Below the pieces are notes generated by a model. It was not told the origin of the DNA, did no database searches, and saw nothing but the letters and a program-made list of their open reading frames with translations. The position numbers and the translations under genes were made by a program. Shown here piece after piece: positions 1 through 8,363 of a stretch of 51,212 nucleotides of DNA. Position 1 is the stretch's first letter. Each line of letters starts with the position of its first letter. Location of the stretch: positions 1 through 51,212 of the forward strand of contig JAJDVJ010000001.1 in the NCBI GenBank assembly GCA_022826205.1, in the 5' to 3' direction. Origin of the DNA: Silicimonas sp. (lineage in GTDB: Bacteria > Pseudomonadota > Alphaproteobacteria > Rhodobacterales > Rhodobacteraceae).

Positions 1-140
1 ACGTTGCGGTAGAGCAGCGAGATGTCCTTTTCCTGCCCCGCGAGCCAGAGCAGGATGCCGGGTGCGGCGATCAGCCCGAAGAAGACCGGGAGCCCGATCG
101 CCAGGAACAGCAGGAAGGCGGGGAGGAACCAGATCAGCAT
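1..140 (-). CDS. dctM: TRAP transporter large permease DctM, N-terminal part
   Basis: The 46 visible residues start MLIWFLPAFLLFLAIGLPVF and continue with the FFGLIAAPG segment typical of the first membrane helix of the TRAP large (12-helix, M) subunit. This subunit forms the sodium-coupled channel of a tripartite periplasmic transporter in the inner membrane. The gene runs off the left edge of the window, so most of it is missing here. It begins 8 bases after the stop of the small-subunit gene and is clearly cotranscribed with it. The substrate cannot be told from this part. Confidence 0.85.
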   Translation of the reverse strand, partial: MLIWFLPAFLLFLAIGLPVFFGLIAAPGILLWLAGQEKDISLLYRN

Positions 141-148
141 GTCGCGCC

Positions 149-736
149 CTACTCAGCCATGATCTCGTCTTCGGGCGGCCCGAGGTCGGCCAGGTCGTCC
201 CCGCCGCCCAGAACCGTGATGAGCGAGCGAAGGAACAGTTCCACGTTGACCACGAACAGCAGGACGACGCCGACGAAGAACGACATCATCATCCACCGCC
301 GCGGCACCTTCACCCACTCCAGGTCCAGGTTGACGTAGTAGAGCGATGCCGTCTTGGCGCGCGACATGAAGCCCGTGACCTCGCTCAGGCCAATGTCGAT
401 GCCCCAGCCAAGAACGATTCCGGCGATGGTCAGAAGAAGCAAGGAGAGCACGGCGGCAGCGCGCTCAGGAAGGGCGCGGACCAGCATGTCGATGGCGACG
501 AATCCGCCACGGCGATAGGCCAGGGGAGCGATCAGGCCGGTCATCCAGAGCATGGCGAAGCGCGCGGCCTCGTCGGGCCAGGGCAGGGGGTTGTTCAGGA
601 CGTAGCGGAAGAAGACCTGGATCAGGATGGCAACGACCATAAGCGCGATCGCGACGATCGCGACGGCACGGCCGAGCTGCAGCACGAATTCGTTGAAAGC
701 CTGAAACGGAAGCAAGAGCCAGTGCAGCAGCTTCAT
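149..736 (-). CDS. dctQ: TRAP transporter small permease DctQ
   Basis: Four-helix integral membrane subunit that pairs with DctM in TRAP uptake systems. Visible marks are the IQVFFRYVLNNPLPWPDE motif (FRYV plus an acidic residue after W) and the AYRRGGFVAIDML turn, both typical of DctQ. The start is the ATG of MKLLHWLLLPF: AAGGAG lies 7 bases upstream, and the residues further upstream do not look like protein. Length is about 195 aa, slightly above the usual 160-190. It is the first visible gene of a minus-strand operon leading into dctM. No dctP solute receptor is visible upstream, so it probably lies beyond the left edge. Confidence 0.88.
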   Translation of the reverse strand: MKLLHWLLLPFQAFNEFVLQLGRAVAIVAIALMVVAILIQVFFRYVLNNPLPWPDEAARFAMLWMTGLIAPLAYRRGGFVAIDMLVRALPERAAAVLSLLLLTIAGIVLGWGIDIGLSEVTGFMSRAKTASLYYVNLDLEWVKVPRRWMMMSFFVGVVLLFVVNVELFLRSLITVLGGGDDLADLGPPEDEIMAE

Positions 737-1211
737 TCCGTACTCCTTGTTCCCGTCCCGTCTGGCCTGACGTGCTCCGCGTCGGGCGGCCTCGGACTCG
801 TGGCCTACATGAATCGGGCGGGCGCCGTTGTGTCCGATGCAGGACCACTCGTGGGAACTTGCTGACACAATTGCAACGGACCATCAAGGGAACACGGGTG
901 CGACGTGGAGCGATTTCGGGGGCAGCCTTGCCGCCCCGCCCGTGTCTCCGGCATGGCGTGCTACGGATGATGTGCCGCCGTCGCGGCTCCCTTGGCTGAG
1001 ATTTCGGTGCTGTCACCGGCTGGGCTCATTCGGTGCATCGAGGAGTCAAGGCGCTCATTCAGGTCCGGATTTCGGTGTTCGCGCGACCTCGGACAGCCAA
1101 ACCATCGGTCGTCGGAGGGCGGATACGCAGGACGGTTTGTCCAGATCCGGACCGCCACGTGCATTTTTCACAGAAACCATCTATTCAGATACGTTTTTCA
1201 TGTGTTAGAAA
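737..1211. other. Intergenic region without a recognised gene
   Basis: About 475 bases between the divergently transcribed TRAP operon and the fic gene. Short open frames on both strands have no recognisable protein features. The stretch should hold the leftward promoter of the TRAP operon. Base composition falls towards the fic side (from about 1150), where T- and A-rich runs appear. Confidence 0.5.
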
Positions 1212-1268
1212 CAAAATTCATGGAGAGCCAAGTCTCCGAACAAAATTCGCAACGAGGGAGCAAAATTC
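1212..1268 (+). promoter_or_regulatory. Three CAAAATTC direct repeats before fic, with an inverted repeat
   Basis: The octamer CAAAATTC occurs at 1212-1219, 1241-1248 and 1261-1268. The last copy fills the spacer between the GAGGGAG ribosome binding site and the fic ATG. Between copies one and two lies the inverted repeat GGAGA-N6-TCTCC (1222-1237). A protein bound to the third copy would cover the translation start of the message-coding DNA. That this is an operator for fic is an inference. Confidence 0.4.
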
Positions 1269-2840
1269 ATGCCACCCGGTCATAAGGTACAGTTTTCAGG
1301 CCCCAGAAACGTTTTTCTGGAACGTCGCCTTCCGGAGACCGCAACCCTCGCCGGCTATGGCGCGCTGATCGATGCCTATGGACTGGCGGTCCCGCTGCCC
1401 CGAAAACTGTCCGCGACGGGAAGTCGCCACCGAATTGTCGAAGACGATGCCTGGCGCATCATGACACCGCGTCACGCCCCTAGTGCGGACGTCGAAGGCC
1501 ACCTCACCTTCGCACTCAAATACGAAGGGCTAGACCTGGCCGTTCTCAAGCGACTGTTCGCAGCCATTGGTCCTGACGCCATAGCAGAGATCGTGCGCAA
1601 CAAGCCGACTGGCGGCTACGCAAGACGCATCTGGTTTCTGTATGAATGGCTTACAGGCGAGTGGCTGGATCTGCCGAATGCGGAAGGTGGTCGCTATGTT
1701 GCGGTTGTTGATCCGGAGCGGCAATTTGCGACCGAGGGAGAGAACGCTCCACGGTATCGCGTAAGAGACAACCTGCCGGGAACTCGAGACTTTTGCCCGC
1801 TTGTCTTTCGCACGCGGAAACTTGAAGAGTTCATGGCAATGGATCTGCCCGGGCGTGCCCGTGCAGTTGTGGCCGACGCGCCGCGTGACTTGCTCGCGCG
1901 AACGGCTGCGTTCCTGCTGCTGAAGGATTCTCGTTCAAGCTTTGCCATTGAGGGCGAACGGCCGTCACAAGACCGCATTCAACGCTGGGGTCGCGCCATC
2001 GGAGAGGCGGGCCGCCAACCGCTGGATCGAGATGAATTGTTGCGGCTGCAGGGGATTGTCATAGGCGACGCGCGCTTCACCAAGCTTGGATTCCGCGATG
2101 AGGGCGGCTTTGTCGGCGGGCATGACCGCGAGACGCGAATGCCCTTTCCCGACCATATCGGCGCGAGGCATGAAGATCTGCCATCCCTGACCGACGGCAT
2201 GATCGCGTTTGACCAGGGTGCGTCGCGCCACTCCGACCCGGTCGTGGCTGCAGCGATCCTCGCGTTCGGTTTTGCCTATGTTCATCCGTTCGAGGACGGA
2301 AACGGCCGACTGCATCGCTACCTGATCCATCATGTCCTTGCGGGTCGCGGCTTCAACCCGCCCGGCGCGGTCTTCCCTGTTTCTGCAGCGATACTCGAGC
2401 GCATTGATGAGTACAGAACGGTCCTTGAAAGCTATTCCGCGCGACTGCTGCCGCTGATCGAGTGGGAGCCGATGGAGGGATTCAACGTGCGGGTCCTGAA
2501 TGACACGGGAGATTTCTATCGCTTCTTCGATGCGACCCCGCACGCGGAATTCCTCTATTCATGCGTTCGGAAGACGATAGAAGAAGACTTGCCATCAGAG
2601 GCTGCATTCCTTCGAAACTATGACGCGTTCAGAGGTCAGATCGAGTCCATTGTCGATATGCCCGAACGCACCATCGACCTGCTGTTCCGTTGCCTCCAGC
2701 AGAACGGCGGCACCCTTTCACGTCGTGCCAGGGCGAGAGAATTTCGGGCATTGACCGAGGATGAAACGGCGCGGATCGAACGTGCCTATGCAGAATCAAT
2801 GATTGCTGGCGAGGTAGCCTCGGATGCATCTGTCGGATGA
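1269..2840 (+). CDS. Fic domain protein (probable AMP-transferase) with N-terminal inhibitory helix motif
   Basis: 523-aa Fic protein. The catalytic loop HPFEDGNGRLHR (residues 339-350) matches the HPFx(D/E)GNGRxxR consensus, with His339 as the expected catalytic base for transfer of AMP to a target hydroxyl. An inhibitory-helix motif of the (S/T)xxxE(G/N) type, S224-FAI-E228-G229, precedes the Fic core, as in autoinhibited class II Fic proteins. The C-terminal 100 or so residues look like a winged-helix segment. Start chosen at ATG with GAGGGAG upstream. Its stop overlaps the start of the OLD-nuclease remnant (ATGA). The target is unknown. Neighbours suggest an accessory, perhaps defensive, role. 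Confidence 0.88.
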   Translation: MPPGHKVQFSGPRNVFLERRLPETATLAGYGALIDAYGLAVPLPRKLSATGSRHRIVEDDAWRIMTPRHAPSADVEGHLTFALKYEGLDLAVLKRLFAAIGPDAIAEIVRNKPTGGYARRIWFLYEWLTGEWLDLPNAEGGRYVAVVDPERQFATEGENAPRYRVRDNLPGTRDFCPLVFRTRKLEEFMAMDLPGRARAVVADAPRDLLARTAAFLLLKDSRSSFAIEGERPSQDRIQRWGRAIGEAGRQPLDRDELLRLQGIVIGDARFTKLGFRDEGGFVGGHDRETRMPFPDHIGARHEDLPSLTDGMIAFDQGASRHSDPVVAAAILAFGFAYVHPFEDGNGRLHRYLIHHVLAGRGFNPPGAVFPVSAAILERIDEYRTVLESYSARLLPLIEWEPMEGFNVRVLNDTGDFYRFFDATPHAEFLYSCVRKTIEEDLPSEAAFLRNYDAFRGQIESIVDMPERTIDLLFRCLQQNGGTLSRRARAREFRALTEDETARIERAYAESMIAGEVASDASVG

Positions 2841-3110
2841 CGATTGAGAACTTTCGAAACTTTTCCAAACCGGACGCGGCCCTCGCCGGCCGCGTCGATT
2901 TGGCGGGCGAGAACAAGGTCGGAAAATGCATCCTGATGCATGCCCTCAGACGGCAGTTCGACCCATCTTTGCCTGAAGACGTCAGAGATCTCGGCCAGGA
3001 GGAATTTCGGGACGGCGTTGGTGGTCCTGGGCGAAGCTAAAGAGATGGTTGTCAGTGTCGAGATCAAGGGCTTCGATACCGACCTGGATGTCCTGTCTCA
3101 CTGCGTTTCT
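2837..3110 (+). pseudogene. N-terminal stump of an OLD-family ATP-dependent nuclease
   Basis: The frame from 2837 reads MTIENFRNFS, then GENKVGK (Walker A with the final Ser/Thr changed to Cys), then FDPSLPEDVRDLG, matching the start of OLD-type (overcoming lysogenization defect) AAA ATPase/TOPRIM nucleases. It hits a stop at about 3040. In another frame, MVVSVEIKGFDTDLDVL at about 3040-3095 continues the family pattern, so there is a frameshift. The remaining roughly 500 residues, including the TOPRIM nuclease domain, are absent. The start overlaps the fic stop as ATGA. No function is expected. OLD nucleases paired with helicases form antiphage systems, so the stump suggests a decayed module. 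Confidence 0.72.
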
Positions 3111-3388
3111 GCACCCTTTCCCCCAAGACTTGCGATGGTGCTGCTGTCTGACAAGCAAGATCAAGGCAAGGGCTCGCCTGATGGACGCGGCGCGGAAACC
3201 CGGTTGCGATGGCGTGGACCCTGTACGGGTGTTGCGACCGCATGGCGCACGGCCTGTCCTTGCTTGCGCGGGCCATAATGTCCGGATCGCAGCAAAGCGC
3301 CACGTTGTCCGGAGACCTGCAGCATGTGTTGCGGACCGCTTTCCCGGCCACTGGCGAACCCTTGGCTTCCGAGGTAGTTACGCAATCC

Positions 3389-4918
3389 ATGTCGCTTCCC
3401 GTTGCAGAGTTTTCCGAAGATCAGGCCGAGGCCTTTGATCGCATCGCCGAAGTGATGCTGGCTGCGGGCATCAACATCGAGAAATCGGTCGCAAAGCGGC
3501 GCCGAAGGTCTGAACGGAACGTGGTGGCCGTGATCGGCAAGGCCGGATCGGGCAAGACGTTGCTGCTGGCGCGTCTCGCCGAAGCCCTTTGCGAAGCGGG
3601 AGTTGAGACCGTCGGCGGAGACTACGAGGGGCGGCGGGCAAGGGATGCACGCACGCTGGCCATTCTCGCGCCGACGAACAAGGCGGCGAGCGTGCTGCGG
3701 TCGCACGACGTGCCGGCAACGACGATACACCGAGTTCTCTACACGCCGGTCTACGACCCGGAATACGAGAAGATCGCCGAGTGGCTGGCAGGCCGTCGCA
3801 TGAAGCCCAAGGTCGAGGGAGTGACCGAGGACGCGCTGGAACGTGCGGAGGAGTTCTACAAGAAGCAGCCCTCGATACCGGGCGCTCTGGCCGTCGCGGG
3901 CGTGAAGGGTTCGGATTTCATAAAGGGGTGGCAGCGACGTGACGATCCGCTGGACATCGGGTTCGTGGACGAGGCGTCCATGCTTGACGCCGAGCAGTTC
4001 AAGGACCTCCAGGAGATATTCCCGACACTCGTGATGTTTGGCGATCCGGCCCAGCTTGCGCCCGTGAACCAGTCAGGCGAGATGGTCTTCGACTCGCTCC
4101 CCCGGCCCAGCAAGCTCTCTCTCAGCCGCATCCATCGCCAGGAGATGGACAATCCCGTGCTTGAACTGGCTCATGCCCTGGGCGACGAGGACCTGACCTT
4201 CGAGGAATTCGGGCGGATGGTCGAGGACGTCGCCAGGAACGACAGCCGGGTGGTGCTTGCCTCCCGCGTCGATGCGACCCTGATGGCGCGGTCTCCGGTG
4301 CTCGTCTGGCGAAACGCGACAAGGATTCGCCTGATACATGCGTTCCGGTCCGCCCACGATGCACCGCCGGACCAGCTTCTTCCCGGCGAGCCCCTGATTT
4401 GTGACGGGATCGAGTTGCCTTTCAAGCATCGGATGAAGCGGCTCGATCTTGAGGCCCGGGGCCTGATCAAGGGTGCCCAGACAATCTTCCTTGGCCCCGG
4501 TGGCCGCTCGGGGTTTGCGCGTATGCACGTGATCGGGGCGGCGGAGCCACAGGTGTCCGCGGCGTCGATCATCAAGATCGAGATGCCAGAACAGGATGAA
4601 CCGAACATTCTCACGGCGGCGCAAATGGGCGCCACGTTCCTGCATGGTGCGGCGGTGACGATTCACAAGGCGCAGGGGTCGCAGTGGAAGGACGTGCAGG
4701 TCTTTGCACCCGATCTCTACTCGGCGTATCGCTCCGAGCGAATGGAGGCCGGCATTCCGCTCTGGAAGCGATTGGCGTATGTGGCGATCACGCGGGCGGA
4801 GGAGCGGCTGCACTGGGTGACGCGTTACATGCTGGGAAGGCCTGACGCGCCCCTTGCTACAAACGATCTGGAGAAGCGGATGGCGCCTCTGGCGCTTTCG
4901 GCAGAGGAGAAGACATGA
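3389..4918 (+). CDS. RecD-like superfamily 1 DNA helicase
   Basis: About 509 aa. Helicase motifs in order: FSEDQAEAF (Q-like, residues 8-16), Walker A GKAGSGKT (50-57), APTNKAAS (Ia), [12 protein letters not shown] (Walker B, about 190-200), [10 protein letters not shown] (III, about 217), [11 protein letters not shown] (V, about 425) and [11 protein letters not shown] (VI, about 464). This is the layout of RecD/Pif1-type ATP-dependent helicases acting on DNA ends or junctions. I chose the ATG of [12 protein letters not shown]. An open frame extends 60 codons upstream but overlaps the region of the nuclease remnant and lacks a convincing ribosome site. The last four bases overlap the next gene (ATGA), so the two are translationally coupled. 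Confidence 0.85.
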   Translation: MSLPVAEFSEDQAEAFDRIAEVMLAAGINIEKSVAKRRRRSERNVVAVIGKAGSGKTLLLARLAEALCEAGVETVGGDYEGRRARDARTLAILAPTNKAASVLRSHDVPATTIHRVLYTPVYDPEYEKIAEWLAGRRMKPKVEGVTEDALERAEEFYKKQPSIPGALAVAGVKGSDFIKGWQRRDDPLDIGFVDEASMLDAEQFKDLQEIFPTLVMFGDPAQLAPVNQSGEMVFDSLPRPSKLSLSRIHRQEMDNPVLELAHALGDEDLTFEEFGRMVEDVARNDSRVVLASRVDATLMARSPVLVWRNATRIRLIHAFRSAHDAPPDQLLPGEPLICDGIELPFKHRMKRLDLEARGLIKGAQTIFLGPGGRSGFARMHVIGAAEPQVSAASIIKIEMPEQDEPNILTAAQMGATFLHGAAVTIHKAQGSQWKDVQVFAPDLYSAYRSERMEAGIPLWKRLAYVAITRAEERLHWVTRYMLGRPDAPLATNDLEKRMAPLALSAEEKT

Positions 4919-5652
4919 GCAGGACAATCATCATCACCGGTGCAAGCCAGGGAATCGGCAAGGCAACGGCTGAAACATTCCTGGAAGCGGGCTGGACCGT
5001 GGGTTGCCTGGCGCGGAGCGCCGACAAGCTGGCCCGGCTTTGCGATGGCCGGAACGAAGCGGTGCCGCTTGCTGCGGACGTGACGGACAGCGGCGCGGTT
5101 GATGCTGCATTTGCCGAATTGGCAGACAGGACGGGCCGGATCGATGCATTGTTCAACAATGCGGGCCGTGGCAGCCCTGCCGTTCCGATCGACGAGATCG
5201 ACGATGCGACTTGGGAGAGCGTGCTCGCCGTGAACCTGACCGGAATGTTCAATTGCGCTCGTGCGGCGTTCAGGCACATGCGCGCCCAGTCTCCCCGAGG
5301 CGGGCGCATCGTCAACAACGGTTCGGTCTCGGCCTACGTGCCGCGCTGGCGATCGGTGCCGTACACGGCCACCAAGCACGCGGTGACGGGACTGACTCGA
5401 AGCCTGTCCCTGGACGGACGCAAATTCGACATTGCCTGCGGCCAGATCGACATCGGCAACGCGCTGACCGAGATGACCGAGGACATGGCGGCAGGTCGCC
5501 CACAGGCGGACGGGTCCCTGCAACCGGAACCAACGATGGACGTCGGCCACGTCGCGCGGTCGGTTCTGCACATGTGCGAGCTGCCGCTCGACGCGAACGT
5601 CCAGTTCATGACGGTGATGGCGACCAGGATGCCTTACATCGGTCGCGGTTGA
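4915..5652 (+). CDS. Short-chain dehydrogenase/reductase (SDR)
   Basis: 245-aa classical SDR. The nucleotide-binding motif TGASQGIG lies near the N-terminus, followed by NNAG, NGSVSA (catalytic Ser) and YTATK (YxxxK), so the active site is complete. The substrate is unknown. The start ATG overlaps the helicase stop by four bases, suggesting the two are made from one message. An SDR is an unexpected partner for a DNA helicase, and the pairing may be only positional. Confidence 0.85.
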   Translation: MSRTIIITGASQGIGKATAETFLEAGWTVGCLARSADKLARLCDGRNEAVPLAADVTDSGAVDAAFAELADRTGRIDALFNNAGRGSPAVPIDEIDDATWESVLAVNLTGMFNCARAAFRHMRAQSPRGGRIVNNGSVSAYVPRWRSVPYTATKHAVTGLTRSLSLDGRKFDIACGQIDIGNALTEMTEDMAAGRPQADGSLQPEPTMDVGHVARSVLHMCELPLDANVQFMTVMATRMPYIGRG

Positions 5653-5743
5653 GCAGGATCCCGTCCTGGCGACCTTCGACCGGACTCGATGTCGGCGCAC
5701 CCCGCCGGTCTTCGGCAAGTTCTTGACGAAGCGTGCCTGAAGC

Positions 5744-6427
5744 TCACGTTCGGAAGACGCGGAAGGCTGTGGAGGCGCCCCAGCCCGCCATGATGGCGAT
5801 GGTCAGCGACATGATCCCGTAGATCAGCGGATTCTCGCGTGAGAGCCTGAACAGGAAGCGCTCCAGGCCGACCTTCTGGACATCGATCGCAGTTTCGAAC
5901 ATGTCGACGACCTGTCCCTTCCGGGTCAGGAAGAACCGTGCGCGGTAGTCGCCTTCGTGGAGATTCGCGGGCAGACGCATCGACGTCGAAAACAGGGTCT
6001 GCTGATCGAACTTGATGGTGCCGATCCTGGACTGGTAGAGATTCTGGCCCGTGCGGATGCGGATCAGCGCTTCGGTGAAGTCCTCTGAGCCGGCGATCGT
6101 TGCGCCGACCGAACGGATCGCCCGAGGCGTCGAGATGTCGTGGCGCAGGTCTTCGACATCGCTTATGGCTGCGTCCCAGGGTGCCGACGTGGCGACCGCG
6201 TAGAAACTGGGCGCGCTGTCCACGTCCACGGAATCGGCGTTGACCCAGATTCCGAAGCGGCGGGATTTCCGGCGGAAGGTAAAGTTCAAGACCGCTTGAG
6301 ACAGAAGTTGCTCCTATAGCGGTTCGTCGATTTTGACCAAGTCCCACAGGTTTGGCAGTTCGCTGTCCGGCAGACGGGTGATCTTCTGGATGCCCTTCGG
6401 CAGGTCTCCGGCAATCTGCATGTTCAT
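5744..6427 (-). pseudogene. Chimeric pseudogene: unknown N-terminal stub, in-frame TAG, then truncated TIGR02186-like membrane protein
   Basis: From about 6289 down the frame carries SRRFGIWVNADSVDVDSAP and a single C-terminal membrane helix (LIYGIMSLTIAIMAGWGAS). I recognise this as the C-terminal two thirds of the alphaproteobacterial TIGR02186 family, whose members start with a signal peptide and about 75 further residues. Those are missing. Upstream in the same frame lies MNMQIAGDLPKGIQKITRL followed by PDSELPNLWDLVKIDEPL and then a TAG codon (6314-6316) and EQLLSQAVLNFTF. That stub faintly resembles the start of AAA-type ATPases (low confidence). The join looks like a recombination junction. 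Expression of either part is doubtful. Confidence 0.62.
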
Positions 6428-6482
6428 TGCAATTCTCGTCGCTCGTGCCTCACCGGTGGGCGGAGGGCCCGGCCGATAAGCG

Positions 6483-6596
6483 GTTTACAAATCAGTGATG
6501 GGGTTTGATCATGACTCACCGATATCGCCATCGTGACTGTAAATTCACTTTGCAATTGATTTACAAACGCGAAAAAAAAGAATATAATTGTAAATC
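6483..6596 (+). promoter_or_regulatory. Promoter with overlapping operator for the XRE-ImmA/PIN pair
   Basis: A near-consensus sigma-70 promoter, TTTACA (6560-6565), 17 bp, TATAAT (6583-6588), sits just upstream of the XRE gene. The arms of a perfect 9-bp inverted repeat, GATTTACAA (6558-6566) and TTGTAAATC (6588-6596), overlap the -35 and -10 elements. A second, looser pair of the same half-site lies upstream: GTTTACAAA (6483-6491) and CTGTAAATT (6537-6545). Four copies of one half-site around the core promoter are what an autorepressing HTH protein would need. Confidence 0.7.
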
Positions 6597-6615
6597 GATA
6601 GAAAGGAACAAGCCC

Positions 6616-7689
6616 ATGATTGGTCACAGGCTACGGATCGCTCGTGCCGCTGCCAGTCTCTCACTGCGCGATCTGTCGGCGCAGATCGACGGATTGGTCA
6701 CGGCTCAGGCGATTGGCAAGTACGAACGCAATGAAGACATGCCCCGTTCGGGTGTGCTGCTCGCTCTGGCGGATGCGCTGCACGTCACGGAAGAGTACTT
6801 GCTCAGTGACGACGAACTGGTGCTGGAGGGTGTCGAGTTCCGGACAAGACCGAACACGACGGCGCGCGAGGAGGCCGCGATCGAGGCGAGCTCCATCCAC
6901 CTTCTGGAACGTTATCTCGCTGTTGAGGACTTGCTTCACCTCAAGAGTGTCGACTGGGAGAAGCCGCGAAGCGCACCGTACCCCGTAAGCGACATTCGCG
7001 ATGCGGAAGATGCCGCGAGATCGGTGCGCGCAGATTGGGGCTTGGGCAATGATCCGATCCCGCAGCTCGCGGAGCTGCTCGAGGAACGCGGAATCAAGGT
7101 GCTCTCCCTGGCTCTTCAGAACATGGACGGCCTGGCGGCGAAGGTCCGGCGCAAAGACCACATGGCTGCAAGAGTTGTCGTTGTGAAGCGCGACGCTTGG
7201 TCAGAGCGCAAGCGGTTTACGCTCGCGCATGAGCTTGGACACATGGTGATCAACCCGGCTCCCGGGATGAGTGACGGCGAAATCGAAAAGGCGGCGCACA
7301 GATTTGCGGGCGCTTTCCTGATGCCGGCCGACACCCTGCGTGCGGAAATGGGGTCCAGTCGATCTTCCGTTTCCATCGGCGAGCTCGTTGGATTGAAGGT
7401 TCGGTTTGGTGTCTCGATCCAGGCGATCGTCTATCGTTGCAAAGATCTGGGCATTCTGAATCAGAGCGCATTCGAGCGTCTCTTCAAGCTCTTCAACCAG
7501 CGTGGCTGGCGGAAACCGCCCTATGCCGAGCCCGGGGCCATTTCGCCGAAATGGGAGGAGCCGAAGCGATTTGAGCGCCTGTGCTTCAGGGCCCTTGGTG
7601 AGAACCTGATTGGGGAACCAAGAGCCGCGGAACTGCTGGGAATCTCGGTGCGCGAACTTGATGCCAGACTGGATAGCGAGGTTCAGTAG
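6616..7689 (+). CDS. XRE-family HTH regulator fused to ImmA/IrrE metallopeptidase domain
   Basis: 357 aa. Residues about 1-65 form an XRE helix-turn-helix (HRLRIARAAASLSLRDLSAQ ... ITGLVTAQAIGKYERNE type pattern). Residues about 140-260 form an ImmA/IrrE domain with the zinc motif HELGH at 205-209 in the context RFTLAHELGHMVINP. Such proteins cleave or regulate a partner repressor, or act as antitoxins. The start was set at the ATG of MIGHRLRIAR with AAGGA upstream, because the promoter and operator lie inside the longer open frame. The stop is 2 bases before the GTG of the PIN gene. The overlapping inverted repeats suggest it represses itself and the PIN gene. Confidence 0.86.
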   Translation: MIGHRLRIARAAASLSLRDLSAQIDGLVTAQAIGKYERNEDMPRSGVLLALADALHVTEEYLLSDDELVLEGVEFRTRPNTTAREEAAIEASSIHLLERYLAVEDLLHLKSVDWEKPRSAPYPVSDIRDAEDAARSVRADWGLGNDPIPQLAELLEERGIKVLSLALQNMDGLAAKVRRKDHMAARVVVVKRDAWSERKRFTLAHELGHMVINPAPGMSDGEIEKAAHRFAGAFLMPADTLRAEMGSSRSSVSIGELVGLKVRFGVSIQAIVYRCKDLGILNQSAFERLFKLFNQRGWRKPPYAEPGAISPKWEEPKRFERLCFRALGENLIGEPRAAELLGISVRELDARLDSEVQ

Positions 7690-7691
7690 CG

Positions 7692-8186
7692 GTGGAAGTC
7701 CTCGTTTCGGATACGTCGGTGATCATCGACCTCGATCGTGGCGAACTTCTCGACCACTTGTTCGGCCTGCCCTACGAGTTTTGCGTTCCTGACCTGCTGT
7801 ACAAGAAAGAACTCGCAGGCAACCTTGGGGATCGGCTTCAGGCGTTGGGTCTGAACGTTGTCGAACTGATGCCAGAAGAGCTGTCGAGAGCGGCAACCCT
7901 GCGTCGTCAGGTCAAAGTGCTTTCAACGCCCGACACATTTGCATTCGCGCTCGCGCAGGCGCGGCGCTGGACTTTGCTGACCGGGGACCGCGCTCTTCGT
8001 GATCTTTGTGTCCAGCAGGGCGTCGAGATGCACGGCGTGCTTTGGGTCATTGCTGAACTCAACCGGGTCGGCGTGACCGATGCCGGGGTTCTTCACGCTG
8101 CACTGACCACCATCCAGGCGCATCCGAGATGTCGCCTACCTAAGGCAGATGTCCGAAGCACTCTCGCCGCGCTCTGCGGCAAATGA
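7692..8186 (+). CDS. PIN-domain protein, putative RNase toxin partner of the XRE-ImmA protein
   Basis: 164 aa with a GTG start immediately after the XRE-ImmA stop. The N-terminal DTSVIIDLDRGELL, the central STPDTFAFALAQ and LLTGDRALRDL carry the conserved acidic residues of PIN nucleases, which cleave RNA with bound metal ions. Direct coupling to an HTH-containing protein under an autoregulated promoter is the usual design of a type II toxin-antitoxin pair. Function as a toxin is inferred and not shown by the sequence. Confidence 0.8.
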   Translation: MEVLVSDTSVIIDLDRGELLDHLFGLPYEFCVPDLLYKKELAGNLGDRLQALGLNVVELMPEELSRAATLRRQVKVLSTPDTFAFALAQARRWTLLTGDRALRDLCVQQGVEMHGVLWVIAELNRVGVTDAGVLHAALTTIQAHPRCRLPKADVRSTLAALCGK

Positions 8187-8363
8187 ACAGGAGGCTGACC
8201 CCAAGCAGGCTAGGCGCACCGTCGAGCGGTTGTGGCGAGGGATCGAGAACGTCGGGGGCTCTAGGAAGAGGGGAGTCGACGCCGGAACCGTCGGCAGGTA
8301 TCGAATTGGCGGAAACCAACGCCATGTGGATGGATTGCAGGATGAGGCCGAGCGACAGAACGA
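8187..8363. other. Short spacer, possible small ORF
   Basis: A 72-codon open frame (8149-8367) bridges the end of the PIN gene and the start of the membrane-protein gene, overlapping both. Its product (MSEALSPRSAANEQ...) is charged and has no family resemblance that I can see, and its ribosome site is weak. I treat it as doubtful. Confidence 0.2.
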
